In this document: piece after piece, positions 1-5,605 of the stretch
Layout of the letters: each line of letters opens with the position of its first letter
How positions within the stretch are numbered: the first letter of the stretch is position 1
NCBI GenBank assembly: GCA_018882725.1
Contig: VERK01000082.1
Location: 1 to 8,979 of the forward strand
From: Actinomycetota bacterium
GTDB taxonomy: Bacteria; Actinomycetota; Acidimicrobiia; Acidimicrobiales; Ilumatobacteraceae
Length of the DNA stretch: 8,979 nucleotides
Reading direction: 5' to 3'
The notes under the pieces: generated by a model
Databases searched by the model: none
What the model was told of the DNA's origin: nothing
What the model saw: only the letters and a program-made list of their open reading frames with translations
Made by a program: the position numbers and the translations under genes

Positions 1-249
1 ATCGAAGACGGCTCACTGGTGGGCAACGGCTCGATCGTCATGCACCAGGTGATCGTTCGCAGTGGTGCGGTGGTAGGTGCGAACAGCGTGTTGTTGAACG
101 GCACCGAAGTTCCGAGCGGTGCGTTGGCCGTGGGTGCACCCGCCGTCATCAAGGAAGGTCGGGCCCGTTCGGGTGACATCGCCATGGCCGCGGCGTCGTA
201 CGTTGCCCGCGGAAAGCGGTTCGCCAAAGATCTGCGCCGGATCGACTGA
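1..249 (+). CDS. Gamma-carbonic-anhydrase-like hexapeptide-repeat protein, C-terminal part (5' end outside window)
   Basis: The frame is open from base 1 and stops with TGA at 247-249, so the last 82 residues of a longer protein are present. They show the [IVL]-G-x-x-x-x repeat of left-handed beta-helix proteins (GNGSIV, SGAVVGANSVL) and end with the closing turn VPSGALAVGAPAVIKEGRA. The family counterpart is 'PPGSLVLGSPAKVVR', seen in gamma carbonic anhydrases and the related YrdA/PaaY proteins. A basic helical tail follows (YVARGKRFAKDLRRID). Family members are about 170-190 residues long and form trimers with a metal at the subunit interface. The metal-binding histidines normally lie upstream of this fragment, so carbonic anhydrase activity cannot be judged. 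The next gene starts 14 bases downstream on the same strand, which suggests co-transcription. Other hexapeptide acyltransferases are possible but fit the tail less well. Confidence 0.8.
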   Translation: MEDGSLVGNGSIVMHQVIVRSGAVVGANSVLLNGTEVPSGALAVGAPAVIKEGRARSGDIAMAAASYVARGKRFAKDLRRID

Positions 250-263
250 AGCGACGAGTCGTC

Positions 264-1076
264 ATGGCGTGGGGCGTCGCCGTCGACACGACTCCGGTCG
301 ACGTGGAATTCGTGAGTGATCTGTTGTGGGGTCTCGGCGTGGTCGCGGTGACCGAGCACTGGCAGAGCGATGGAACCGTCACGTTGCGCACCTCGCTCGG
401 AGACGACGTGGACGACGTCCGCCGCACGTTGTCGTCATTGCCGCCTGGCGTGTCGTGGCGTATGGAAGAAATCGACGATGCCGACGGGACGCAATGGCGA
501 CATCACGCCGAACCCACCGAGGTGAGCGACCGCGTGGTCGTGGTGCCCTCGTGGATCGAGCCACCGGCGAGCGGTCACGAGATCGTGGTTCGGATCGAGC
601 CCGGATCCACGTTCGGGTTGGGAAACCATCCAACCACGTTGGCGTCGTTACGCATGGTGGAGCGTTTGGTGCGCCCGGGCATGGCCGTTCTCGACGTCGG
701 GTGCGGAAGCGGCGTTCTCGGGATCACCGCTCTGATGTTGGGTGCGTCGACGGCGCTGGGCGTCGACGTGTCGGTTGCCGTGCTGGCCACGTCACGCGAG
801 AACGCCACGGTCAACGGCGTCGCTGATCGCTGGAACGTGACGACCGATGCGTTGGAGACCATTCCGCACGCGTATCCACTCGTACTCGCCAACATCCTTG
901 CGCCGACTCTCATCGAACTCAGCGCCGATCTCAAACGTGCGCTGAAGGGCGACGGCACTCTGGTGATCAGTGGTGTTCTCGATGGTCACTACGGTCACGT
1001 CGCCGAAGCATTACGGCCGCTCGTGGAAGTCGAGCGCATTGTGATCGACGGTTGGGTCGCAGCCGCTTTCAGGTGA
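264..1076 (+). CDS. prmA: Ribosomal protein L11 methyltransferase (PrmA-type class I SAM methyltransferase)
   Basis: The protein has 270 residues; E. coli PrmA has about 293. PrmA methylates ribosomal protein L11 using S-adenosylmethionine. The N-terminal 90 residues form a short substrate-recognition domain (WGVAVDTTPVDVEFVSDLL...). The methyltransferase core then carries the PrmA-specific block PGSTFGLGNHPTT (113-125), the SAM-binding loop VLDVGCGSGVLGI (142-154), the acidic end of strand 2 (GVDVS, 166-170) and LVLANILAPTL (206-216). This last block is the PrmA version of the NPPY-like motif IV and separates it from generic methyltransferases. The ATG at 264 gives the usual N-terminal beta strand almost at once, so I kept it, although no clear ribosome-binding site precedes it. 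It lies 14 bases after the upstream stop, consistent with an operon. Its 3' end overlaps the convergent ribokinase gene by 8 bases. The dnaJ/rsmE neighbours common for prmA are not visible here. Confidence 0.9.
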   Translation: MAWGVAVDTTPVDVEFVSDLLWGLGVVAVTEHWQSDGTVTLRTSLGDDVDDVRRTLSSLPPGVSWRMEEIDDADGTQWRHHAEPTEVSDRVVVVPSWIEPPASGHEIVVRIEPGSTFGLGNHPTTLASLRMVERLVRPGMAVLDVGCGSGVLGITALMLGASTALGVDVSVAVLATSRENATVNGVADRWNVTTDALETIPHAYPLVLANILAPTLIELSADLKRALKGDGTLVISGVLDGHYGHVAEALRPLVEVERIVIDGWVAAAFR

Positions 1077-1965
1077 CGAGCGCATCGATCTCGGCCCGCC
1101 GGGGGAGTGACGGAACCGCACCGGCACGCGTGGCCGCCAACGCGCCGGCGGCCGACGCCCGTCGCGCTGCGCTCACGATGTCGTGACCTTCGGCCAAGGC
1201 GGCCGCCAGGGCCCCGCACGCCGCATCCCCGGCGCCGGTCGTGTCGACCGCGCGCACCACGAACGGCGGAATCTCGACTTCGTCCTGACGCGTGACGATG
1301 CGTAGTCCACGGGCTCCGAGGGTGATGACGATGGTGGACACACCAGCGTCGAACAAGGCCGACGTTCCGCCCAACTGAACGATCTCGTGCTGGTTGGGGA
1401 CGACCACGTCGCACAGCGACACGAGTTGTCGCGAGAGTTGTGCGGCGGGCGCCGGGTTGAGGACTGTCGTGGCGCCGCCGACCTTGGCGATGGCCAACGC
1501 GGCTTCGACGGCGTCGAGCGGAACTTCGAGCTGACACAGCAGGACCTTGGCGCGCGAGATCACATCACGGTGATCGTCGACGACGCTGATGGTGACGCAG
1601 GCATTGGCGCCAGGAACCACGACGATCGAATTCTCGGCCTGGTCGTCAACGGCGATGAGCGCGCGACCGGTCGGACGGGCGACATCGACCACGTAGGTGT
1701 CGAGACCCTCGCTCTGCATGAGTGAGTGCAGAACGTCGCCGGCCGAATCGTTGCCGAGGCAGCCGATGAACGCGGTGCGCGCGCCGGCCCGGGCCGCAGC
1801 CACTGCTTGATTGAGTCCTTTGCCGCCGGGGTGTTCGGCGTAGTCGTGGCCGAGCACGGTTTCGCCGGGCGCGGGAAGGTGCTCGACGGTCGCCACCAGA
1901 TCGAGGTTGGCGCTACCGACAACCACGACATCGTGTCCGGATGGGCGAGACGACACTGATGTCAC
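1069..1965 (-). CDS. rbsK: Ribokinase (PfkB family carbohydrate kinase)
   Basis: This 298-residue PfkB-family kinase is close to the usual ribokinase length of about 300-310. Ribokinase phosphorylates D-ribose at O5 with ATP in the cytoplasm. The N-terminal sugar-binding signature VVGSANLDLVATVEHLPAPGET begins near residue 15. The glycine-rich block HPGGKGLNQAVAAAR lies near 45-59 (canonical GGKGANQAVAAARLG). The C-terminal PfkB signature DTTGAGD is at 241-247, with D247 the expected catalytic base, and the mid-protein NPAPA and VVPNQHE motifs are also typical. The residues after the signature are AACGAL rather than the usual TFNGAL, so another sugar or nucleoside substrate cannot be excluded. 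The start is GTG, 9 bases after the upstream kinase-like gene's stop. TAACCT sits 6 bases before it and there is no Shine-Dalgarno site. No ribose transporter or rbsD is visible nearby. Confidence 0.88.
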   Translation of the reverse strand: MTSVSSRPSGHDVVVVGSANLDLVATVEHLPAPGETVLGHDYAEHPGGKGLNQAVAAARAGARTAFIGCLGNDSAGDVLHSLMQSEGLDTYVVDVARPTGRALIAVDDQAENSIVVVPGANACVTISVVDDHRDVISRAKVLLCQLEVPLDAVEAALAIAKVGGATTVLNPAPAAQLSRQLVSLCDVVVPNQHEIVQLGGTSALFDAGVSTIVITLGARGLRIVTRQDEVEIPPFVVRAVDTTGAGDAACGALAAALAEGHDIVSAARRASAAGALAATRAGAVPSLPRRAEIDALVT

Positions 1966-1971
1966 GAGCGC

Positions 1972-1977
1972 AGGTTA
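1972..1977 (-). promoter_or_regulatory. Possible -10 element for leaderless rbsK
   Basis: On the minus strand, TAACCT lies exactly 6 bases upstream of the GTG start of the ribokinase gene and fits the actinobacterial -10 form TANNNT. Transcription would then begin at the start codon itself. Its first three bases are also the TAA stop codon of the upstream kinase-like gene. No good -35 is visible. Read-through from the upstream gene remains an equally good explanation for rbsK expression. Confidence 0.35.
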
Positions 1978-3048
1978 GGCGCCGATCGCCCGGAGCAAGG
2001 GCGAGATGTCGAGTCGATCGATCGCCGGGAGGTACACACGCGCTGCATCCGATCGGAACTTCGTGCAGAGGTCGGGTCGGAAGAACCGGGCGCCTTCACG
2101 GACGACGTAGTTGAGGATGAAGAAGCGATAGGCCTCGGGAAGAAAGCGAATCTCGTCGGGGGAGAGTGGGTCGACCCGGTGGTACGCGCGAACGAACTCG
2201 ACGAAGTGCGGTTCGACGAGAGTGTGCGGCGAGTAGGTCCAGTGGGTTCGGTCCCCGGTGGCCGACGAGACCCGCGACAAGAAGTAGAAGTCGAGCAGAC
2301 GCGACTCGACGCGGAACCAGTCGTAGTCCCAGCGGCTGAACAGGTCGAAACCGCCGTCGCGGTGTTTCACGGAGAAGTTGCCGAGGTTCCAGTCGACGAG
2401 AATCGGGATTCGGCTCCAGGAGTCGTAACGGACCTCTTCGAGTGCCATCAAGAAGTCGTGAGTGTGCCGCCACAGGACTCCGATGTGCTCGGGGGGTAGA
2501 TCGAAGTTGCGCGGAGCGAACGGGCTCGACAACAAGTCGAGCAGATGGATCGCATCGGATTTGATGCTGTTGGACGTGGCCGGGATGTGTGGGGCGATGC
2601 GGCGACACTCGGCGTGGAAACGGGCCATGTTCTCGGCCAGACAAGTGATCTCGCCGAGGTTCAACTGGCGCGGTAACGACTCGGCCTTCTGCGCTTCTTC
2701 GTAGAACGCGACCCAGACGTTCTCGTCGTACCAGGTGAAGGGCCGATCGCCGCGGGGGGTCGGGCCACCGAGAACACGGGCCAGGAAATCGCGATACGGA
2801 CCATCGGCGAGCAGATCGGTGCACCGATAAAGCCGATCATGATCTTCGGCGAACAAGAAGTACGACCCGTAACTCGAGACCTTGCCGTACACGTTCGTGC
2901 CGTCGTCGAAGGAGACTCGATACACGGTGTTGGTCGACACGCGTGGACTGGTGTCGTGAACCGCGACGATTCGACGAGTGTCGCCGTGAGCGTCACGGAA
3001 GGCCGACCAAGCCGACGAGAGTGCCGCGCGGTAATCGCCCTGGGCCAT
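1975..3048 (-). CDS. APH/choline-kinase-fold protein, likely phosphotransferase of unknown substrate
   Basis: The protein has 357 residues and the layout of the aminoglycoside phosphotransferase (protein-kinase-like) fold. An N-terminal beta-rich lobe contains YGKVSSYG, with K56 the probable ATP lysine. A helical C-lobe carries LVDWNLGNF (217-225), which aligns with the catalytic loop HGDxxxxN: D219 is the base position and N224 the metal ligand. RWDYDW (239-244) follows where the DFG-like 'IDWE' motif is expected. The usual His-Gly of HGD is replaced by Leu-Val, so the loop is atypical although Asp and Asn are kept at the correct spacing. The tail is rich in aromatic and arginine residues. 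Antibiotic resistance is not implied, because the fold also covers choline, homoserine, maltose and other small-molecule kinases. It follows the WhiB gene by 31 bases and precedes rbsK by 9. AATACT lies 5 bases before the ATG, a possible leaderless -10. Confidence 0.7.
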   Translation of the reverse strand: MAQGDYRAALSSAWSAFRDAHGDTRRIVAVHDTSPRVSTNTVYRVSFDDGTNVYGKVSSYGSYFLFAEDHDRLYRCTDLLADGPYRDFLARVLGGPTPRGDRPFTWYDENVWVAFYEEAQKAESLPRQLNLGEITCLAENMARFHAECRRIAPHIPATSNSIKSDAIHLLDLLSSPFAPRNFDLPPEHIGVLWRHTHDFLMALEEVRYDSWSRIPILVDWNLGNFSVKHRDGGFDLFSRWDYDWFRVESRLLDFYFLSRVSSATGDRTHWTYSPHTLVEPHFVEFVRAYHRVDPLSPDEIRFLPEAYRFFILNYVVREGARFFRPDLCTKFRSDAARVYLPAIDRLDISPLLRAIGA

Positions 3049-3079
3049 GCCTCAGTATTGCCAGGCGCGAACCGAGAAG

Positions 3080-3379
3080 TCAGGATGCGGCGCGAATACC
3101 GATCGGTGCGATGAGGCGATAGCCGGCTTCGTGACGCTCGTCCTCGCTCTCGCCGCCCCACAAGCCGTACTCGTGGTGAGTGCGCGCGAACTCGCGGCAG
3201 GTGGTCTGCACCGTGCACGACGCACACACCTGGCGGGCCTGGGCCTCGCGACGTTCCCGTGCTTGCGGCCGCTCGGCCGACGACGGAAAGAACAGATGCG
3301 TGAGGCCACGGCAGGCGCCCTTGGCCATCCAGGCATCATCGGTCTGCCGACGCGTGATGATGATCTCCGCTGCGTTCAC
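3080..3379 (-). CDS. WhiB-family iron-sulfur transcriptional regulator
   Basis: The product is 99 residues long when started at the GTG at 3379. WhiB proteins are actinobacterial regulators that bind a 4Fe-4S cluster sensitive to oxygen or nitric oxide and usually act with the primary sigma factor. All four cluster cysteines are present: C23 (in GACRG), then C52, C55 and C61 (VCASCTVQTTC), giving the diagnostic CX2CX5C. LFFPSS lies between them and the G[VIL]WGG turn is present as YGLWGGESEDER (about 71-82). The GTG start is preceded by a run of six G residues four bases away, a good ribosome-binding site, and it begins with NAAEIIIT just before the conserved part. The frame stays open further upstream, but that stretch shows no family similarity. 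The C-terminus lacks the Arg-Gly-Arg AT-hook of WhiB7, so this is not an obvious WhiB7 despite the adjacent APH-fold gene. Which WhiB subgroup it belongs to cannot be decided here. Confidence 0.9.
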   Translation of the reverse strand: MNAAEIIITRRQTDDAWMAKGACRGLTHLFFPSSAERPQARERREAQARQVCASCTVQTTCREFARTHHEYGLWGGESEDERHEAGYRLIAPIGIRAAS

Positions 3380-3417
3380 ACGACCCCCCAGCCGCTCGAG
3401 AACTACCTCGAATCGGC

Positions 3418-3447
3418 AAGGTAGAAGCGAAGTGATCGGTCGGTCAA
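3418..3447 (-). promoter_or_regulatory. Sigma70-type promoter for the WhiB gene
   Basis: On the minus strand, TTGACC (3447-3442) is followed by an 18-base spacer and TACCTT (3423-3418). The first matches TTGACA at 5 of 6 positions and the second matches TATAAT at 4 of 6. The predicted start of transcription is near 3410, leaving about 30 bases of leader containing the G-rich ribosome-binding site. It is the clearest conventional promoter in the window. It would also serve the downstream kinase-like and ribokinase genes if transcription reads through. Confidence 0.5.
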
Positions 3448-3464
3448 TAAAGCGTCGTGTGACG

Positions 3465-3477
3465 TCGGTCAGACCGA
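3465..3477. promoter_or_regulatory. Short palindrome between the aldolase and WhiB genes
   Basis: TCGGTC-A-GACCGA is a perfect 6+1+6 inverted repeat, 10 bases after the aldolase stop and about 17 bases upstream of the predicted WhiB -35. The single-base centre is too tight for a full hairpin, which makes a dimeric-protein operator more likely than a terminator. A related GGTCGGTC run occurs at the -35. It could also be chance. Confidence 0.3.
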
Positions 3478-3486
3478 GGAGACGGT

Positions 3487-4539
3487 TCAGAGGGAGCCAG
3501 CGAAGTGGCTCACACCCAGGGCGAATGCCTCGACATCGGCGCGGGTGGTGTCCCAGGCCGTCATCCATCGCACCTGGTGGTGGTGCACGTCCCAGTCGTA
3601 GAAGAACGACCAGTCGCGCAACGGCTCGATCAGAGCCGGGGGCAGGGCGGGGTAGAGGCTGTTGACGGCCGGGGGACCGGACAACTCGACACCCGGGATG
3701 TCACGCACCGCCGCGTACAGAACCTGGGCCATGTCGTTGGCGTGGCGGGCATTGTCGATCCAGAGATCGTCCTCGAGCAGCGCGATGAACTGAGCCGAGA
3801 TGTAACGCACCTTCGACGGCAGCTGGGTCACTTGCTTGCGCACGTACTGGGCCGACTTCGCGAGCGAACGATTGAGGTACACGACTGCCTCGCCGTGCAT
3901 CATTCCGTTCTTGGCGCCCCCGAACGACACGACGTCAACTCCGGCATCGACGGTGAACGATCGCAGCGCCGCTACGGTTCCGCCCAGGGCCACCGTGGCG
4001 TTGGCGATGCGCGCACCGTCGAGGTGGACGGTCATACCGAGTCGATGGGCGACGTCGCAAATGGCGGCGATCTCGTCGGGGGAGTACAGGGTTCCCCATT
4101 CGGTGCTCTGTGTGATGGACACGACGCTCGGTTGCACGTGGTGCATGACGCCGCGGAAGTGAGCGAACTCCTCGATCTGTTCGGGCGAGAGTTTCCCGTT
4201 GCGATGCGGGACGTCGATCAACTTCGCGCCGAGCACCCGCTCGGGGGCACCGGTCTCGTCGACGTTGATGTGCGACGAGTCGGTACACACGACCGCGCCG
4301 GCGGGAGAGAGCATCGTGGCCAGGGCGAGAACGTTGGCTCCGGTTCCACCCCACACCATGTACGTGTCGACGGAGCGTCCGAAGAGTTCGTCGAACAGAC
4401 CGTTGGCTCGCGCCGTCCACTCGTCGTCGCCGTAGGCCGTGGCGTGACCGGCGTTGGCGCGGGCGATGGCGTCGAGAACGGCCGGGTGAACGCCAGCGTT
4501 GTTGTCGCTCGCGAAACGATGAACGGGTGCAGTGGGCAC
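3487..4539 (-). CDS. Low-specificity L-threonine aldolase / beta-eliminating lyase family (PLP enzyme)
   Basis: With the GTG start at 4539 the protein has 350 residues, the usual family size. Members cleave L-threonine or allo-threonine to glycine and acetaldehyde. It opens with the family signature HRFASDNNAGVHP. It then shows YGDDEWT, VWGGTGANVLAL (cofactor phosphate region), TDSSHINVDETGAPE (the His stacks on PLP), QSTEWGTLY, HLDGARIAN (Asp174 would contact the PLP ring nitrogen) and VSFGGAKNGMMHGEAVV. In the last block Lys210 is the expected Schiff-base lysine; GGTKNG is the usual form. An ATG at 4620 is in frame, but the extra 27 residues do not resemble the family. GTG 4539 instead has CAGACT 6 bases upstream, like neighbouring starts, and leaves room for a divergent promoter region at 4540-4626. 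Substrate is not provable from sequence, since related enzymes act on other beta-hydroxy amino acids. Confidence 0.85.
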   Translation of the reverse strand: MPTAPVHRFASDNNAGVHPAVLDAIARANAGHATAYGDDEWTARANGLFDELFGRSVDTYMVWGGTGANVLALATMLSPAGAVVCTDSSHINVDETGAPERVLGAKLIDVPHRNGKLSPEQIEEFAHFRGVMHHVQPSVVSITQSTEWGTLYSPDEIAAICDVAHRLGMTVHLDGARIANATVALGGTVAALRSFTVDAGVDVVSFGGAKNGMMHGEAVVYLNRSLAKSAQYVRKQVTQLPSKVRYISAQFIALLEDDLWIDNARHANDMAQVLYAAVRDIPGVELSGPPAVNSLYPALPPALIEPLRDWSFFYDWDVHHHQVRWMTAWDTTRADVEAFALGVSHFAGSL

Positions 4540-4626
4540 CGAGTCAGTCTGTCGGACGACGGACGACACCGAACGGTGTTTGCGACCATCCGCGGACGGC
4601 ACCCACGTATCGACCATCATTTCGTC

Positions 4627-4986
4627 ATGACGAAATCAGTCAAGCGTGAGACGGGTCCGCGCTGTCGGTACTGCCGACGGGTGCTGCCCAAGCAGACCGG
4701 ACCGGGCCGAAAAAAGGAGTTCTGCGGTCAGGCCTGTCGGCAATGGGACTGGGTGGGTCGCCAACGGGCCCAGGAGTTGCAACTGAGCGAGAACGAGTTG
4801 GTGGTGGCCCGAGCCGAGCTCGATGCGTTGTACGACGACCTGTACGTCCTCACGTGTGCGATCGCCGACACGGAGAAAGAACTGAGCGCCAAGTCGACGG
4901 CGACGTCATTGCGCGAGTCGCTGGAGTGGTTGCTGGAGGCGGCCCGGCCGTTGCAGGAGCGGACGCTCAAACCGTTCGGTCAGTGA
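4627..4986 (+). CDS. Conserved actinobacterial protein with Cys4 zinc-ribbon-like motif and helical tail
   Basis: This 119-residue protein begins at the ATG at 4627. The frame is open far upstream only because it lies antisense to the aldolase. A basic N-terminus is followed by C13-x2-C16 and C33-x3-C37 (CRYCRRVLPKQTGPGRKKEFCGQAC), which probably bind one zinc ion. QWDWVGRQRAQELQLSE leads into a long, charged, heptad-like helix (about 44-90: ELVVARAELDALYDDLYVL...). The C-terminus is a second helix. I recall similar uncharacterised proteins in many actinobacteria (CRYCRRPLP...TGPGR...C...CRQWDWV), but no function is established to my knowledge. The short zinc site plus coiled coil suggests nucleic-acid or protein binding. 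CATCAT lies 6 bases before the ATG with no ribosome-binding site, so leaderless expression is plausible. It is divergent from the aldolase and convergent with the FKBP gene. Confidence 0.8.
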   Translation: MTKSVKRETGPRCRYCRRVLPKQTGPGRKKEFCGQACRQWDWVGRQRAQELQLSENELVVARAELDALYDDLYVLTCAIADTEKELSAKSTATSLRESLEWLLEAARPLQERTLKPFGQ

Positions 4987-5066
4987 GCGCGACAGCACGG
5001 GGTGACGACGCAACCAGGGCGCTGATGCCGTCCCGACTCGTTCGCCCATAATCTCCGTTATGTCAC

Positions 5067-5093
5067 TTCGATCTGGTCCACGACCAGGTCGAA
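5067..5093. terminator. Stem-loop between convergent genes, probable bidirectional terminator
   Basis: Bases 5067-5078 pair with 5082-5093 to form a 12-base-pair stem closed by the loop CAC. The single imperfection is a T/G position (5072 with 5088), a G-U wobble in the plus-strand RNA. It lies 80 bases after the stop of the Cys4 protein gene and 43 bases after the stop of the FKBP gene, in the only sizeable gap between convergent genes here. Neither side has a T-run, which is common for actinobacterial terminators. The rest of 4987-5136 holds nothing else I can recognise. Confidence 0.55.
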
Positions 5094-5136
5094 TCCACCG
5101 ACACCGCACCGGTGCCCTCCCCTGACGGGTGAATCG

Positions 5137-5514
5137 TCAGCGGACGTCGAGTAGATCGACGACGAAGATCAGCGTCTCGTTCGGCTTGATCACGCCGCCA
5201 GCGCCGCGCGCGCCGTAGCCGAGGTGCGGCGGAATGGTGAGCCGTCGGCGGCCACCGACCCGCATGCCGGCCACCCCACGGTCCCATCCCCCGATCACTT
5301 CACCGGCACCCAGTCGGAAGTCGAAGGTCTGGCCGCGATCCCACGAGGCGTCGAACTCGCGTCCGGTGCTCCACGAGACGCCCACGTAGTGCATGACCGG
5401 TCGACTGCCCGTGGTGGCCTCTTTGCCTTCGCCGACAACCAGGTCTTCGACGACGAGTTCGAACGGCGGGTCGCCGGCGGGCACGGTGATGACGGGCTTG
5501 TTGTTGGAGGCCAT
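5137..5514 (-). CDS. FKBP-type peptidyl-prolyl cis-trans isomerase
   Basis: This 125-residue single-domain FKBP catalyses cis-trans isomerisation of prolyl peptide bonds. A short N-terminal extension (KPVITVPAGDPPFELVVEDLVVGEG), typical of actinobacterial members, precedes the domain. The residues that line the FKBP12 pocket are all present: Y43 (HYVG), F54 and D55 (REFDASW), F66 (FDFRLG), V73 and I74 and W77 (GEVIGGWDRGV), Y100 (LGYGARG) and F117 (LIFVVDLLDV). The protein should therefore be catalytically active. There is no signal peptide, lipobox or membrane segment, so it is probably cytoplasmic. The ATG at 5514 has no Shine-Dalgarno site. TAACGT stands exactly 6 bases upstream, suggesting a leaderless mRNA. 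Its start region is shared with the divergent decarboxylase gene at 5606. Confidence 0.93.
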   Translation of the reverse strand: MASNNKPVITVPAGDPPFELVVEDLVVGEGKEATTGSRPVMHYVGVSWSTGREFDASWDRGQTFDFRLGAGEVIGGWDRGVAGMRVGGRRRLTIPPHLGYGARGAGGVIKPNETLIFVVDLLDVR

Positions 5515-5520
5515 GTGACG

Positions 5521-5526
5521 ACGTTA
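5521..5526 (-). promoter_or_regulatory. Probable -10 element for leaderless FKBP gene
   Basis: TAACGT on the minus strand fits TANNNT and is followed by 6 bases and then the ATG of the FKBP gene. There is no Shine-Dalgarno sequence in between. No convincing -35 hexamer is present at 16-19 bases. Confidence 0.45.
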
Positions 5527-5593
5527 GTTGGCGTCGCCGACTCGGCTGCCATGGACGGACTCGCCACTCACCGGTATCGACGTTGGAGGCATC

Positions 5594-5599
5594 TACGGT
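5594..5599 (+). promoter_or_regulatory. Probable -10 element for leaderless decarboxylase gene
   Basis: TACGGT fits TANNNT and is followed by 6 bases (GGAGTC) and the ATG at 5606. GGAG ends only two bases before the ATG, too close for an efficient ribosome-binding site. The arrangement mirrors the divergent FKBP start 92 bases away and helps choose 5606 over the in-frame ATG at 5528. Confidence 0.45.
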
Positions 5600-5605
5600 G
5601 GAGTC

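Noticed and set aside
1975..3379. Idea that the WhiB and APH-fold genes form a WhiB7-type antibiotic-resistance unit
   Set aside because: The WhiB protein has no RGR AT-hook at its C-terminus, and the kinase-like protein has a non-standard HGD loop with no specific resemblance to a resistance enzyme.
3380..3568. N-terminal extension of the WhiB gene to the ATG at 3568
   Set aside because: It would run into the aldolase coding region, has no WhiB similarity and covers the predicted promoter. GTG 3379 has a G-rich ribosome-binding site.
4540..4620. N-terminal extension of the aldolase to the ATG at 4620
   Set aside because: The added 27 residues do not look like the family. They would leave only 6 bases to the divergent gene, and GTG 4539 gives the usual length and a -10-like hexamer at the expected distance.
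3505..4626. A very long plus-strand open frame antisense to the aldolase gene, continuous with the Cys4 protein
   Set aside because: It is a GC-rich shadow frame: the opposite strand has full PLP-enzyme motifs, and the translated product (rich in Gly, Val, His, Arg) shows no family pattern. Only the part from 4627 is a believable gene.
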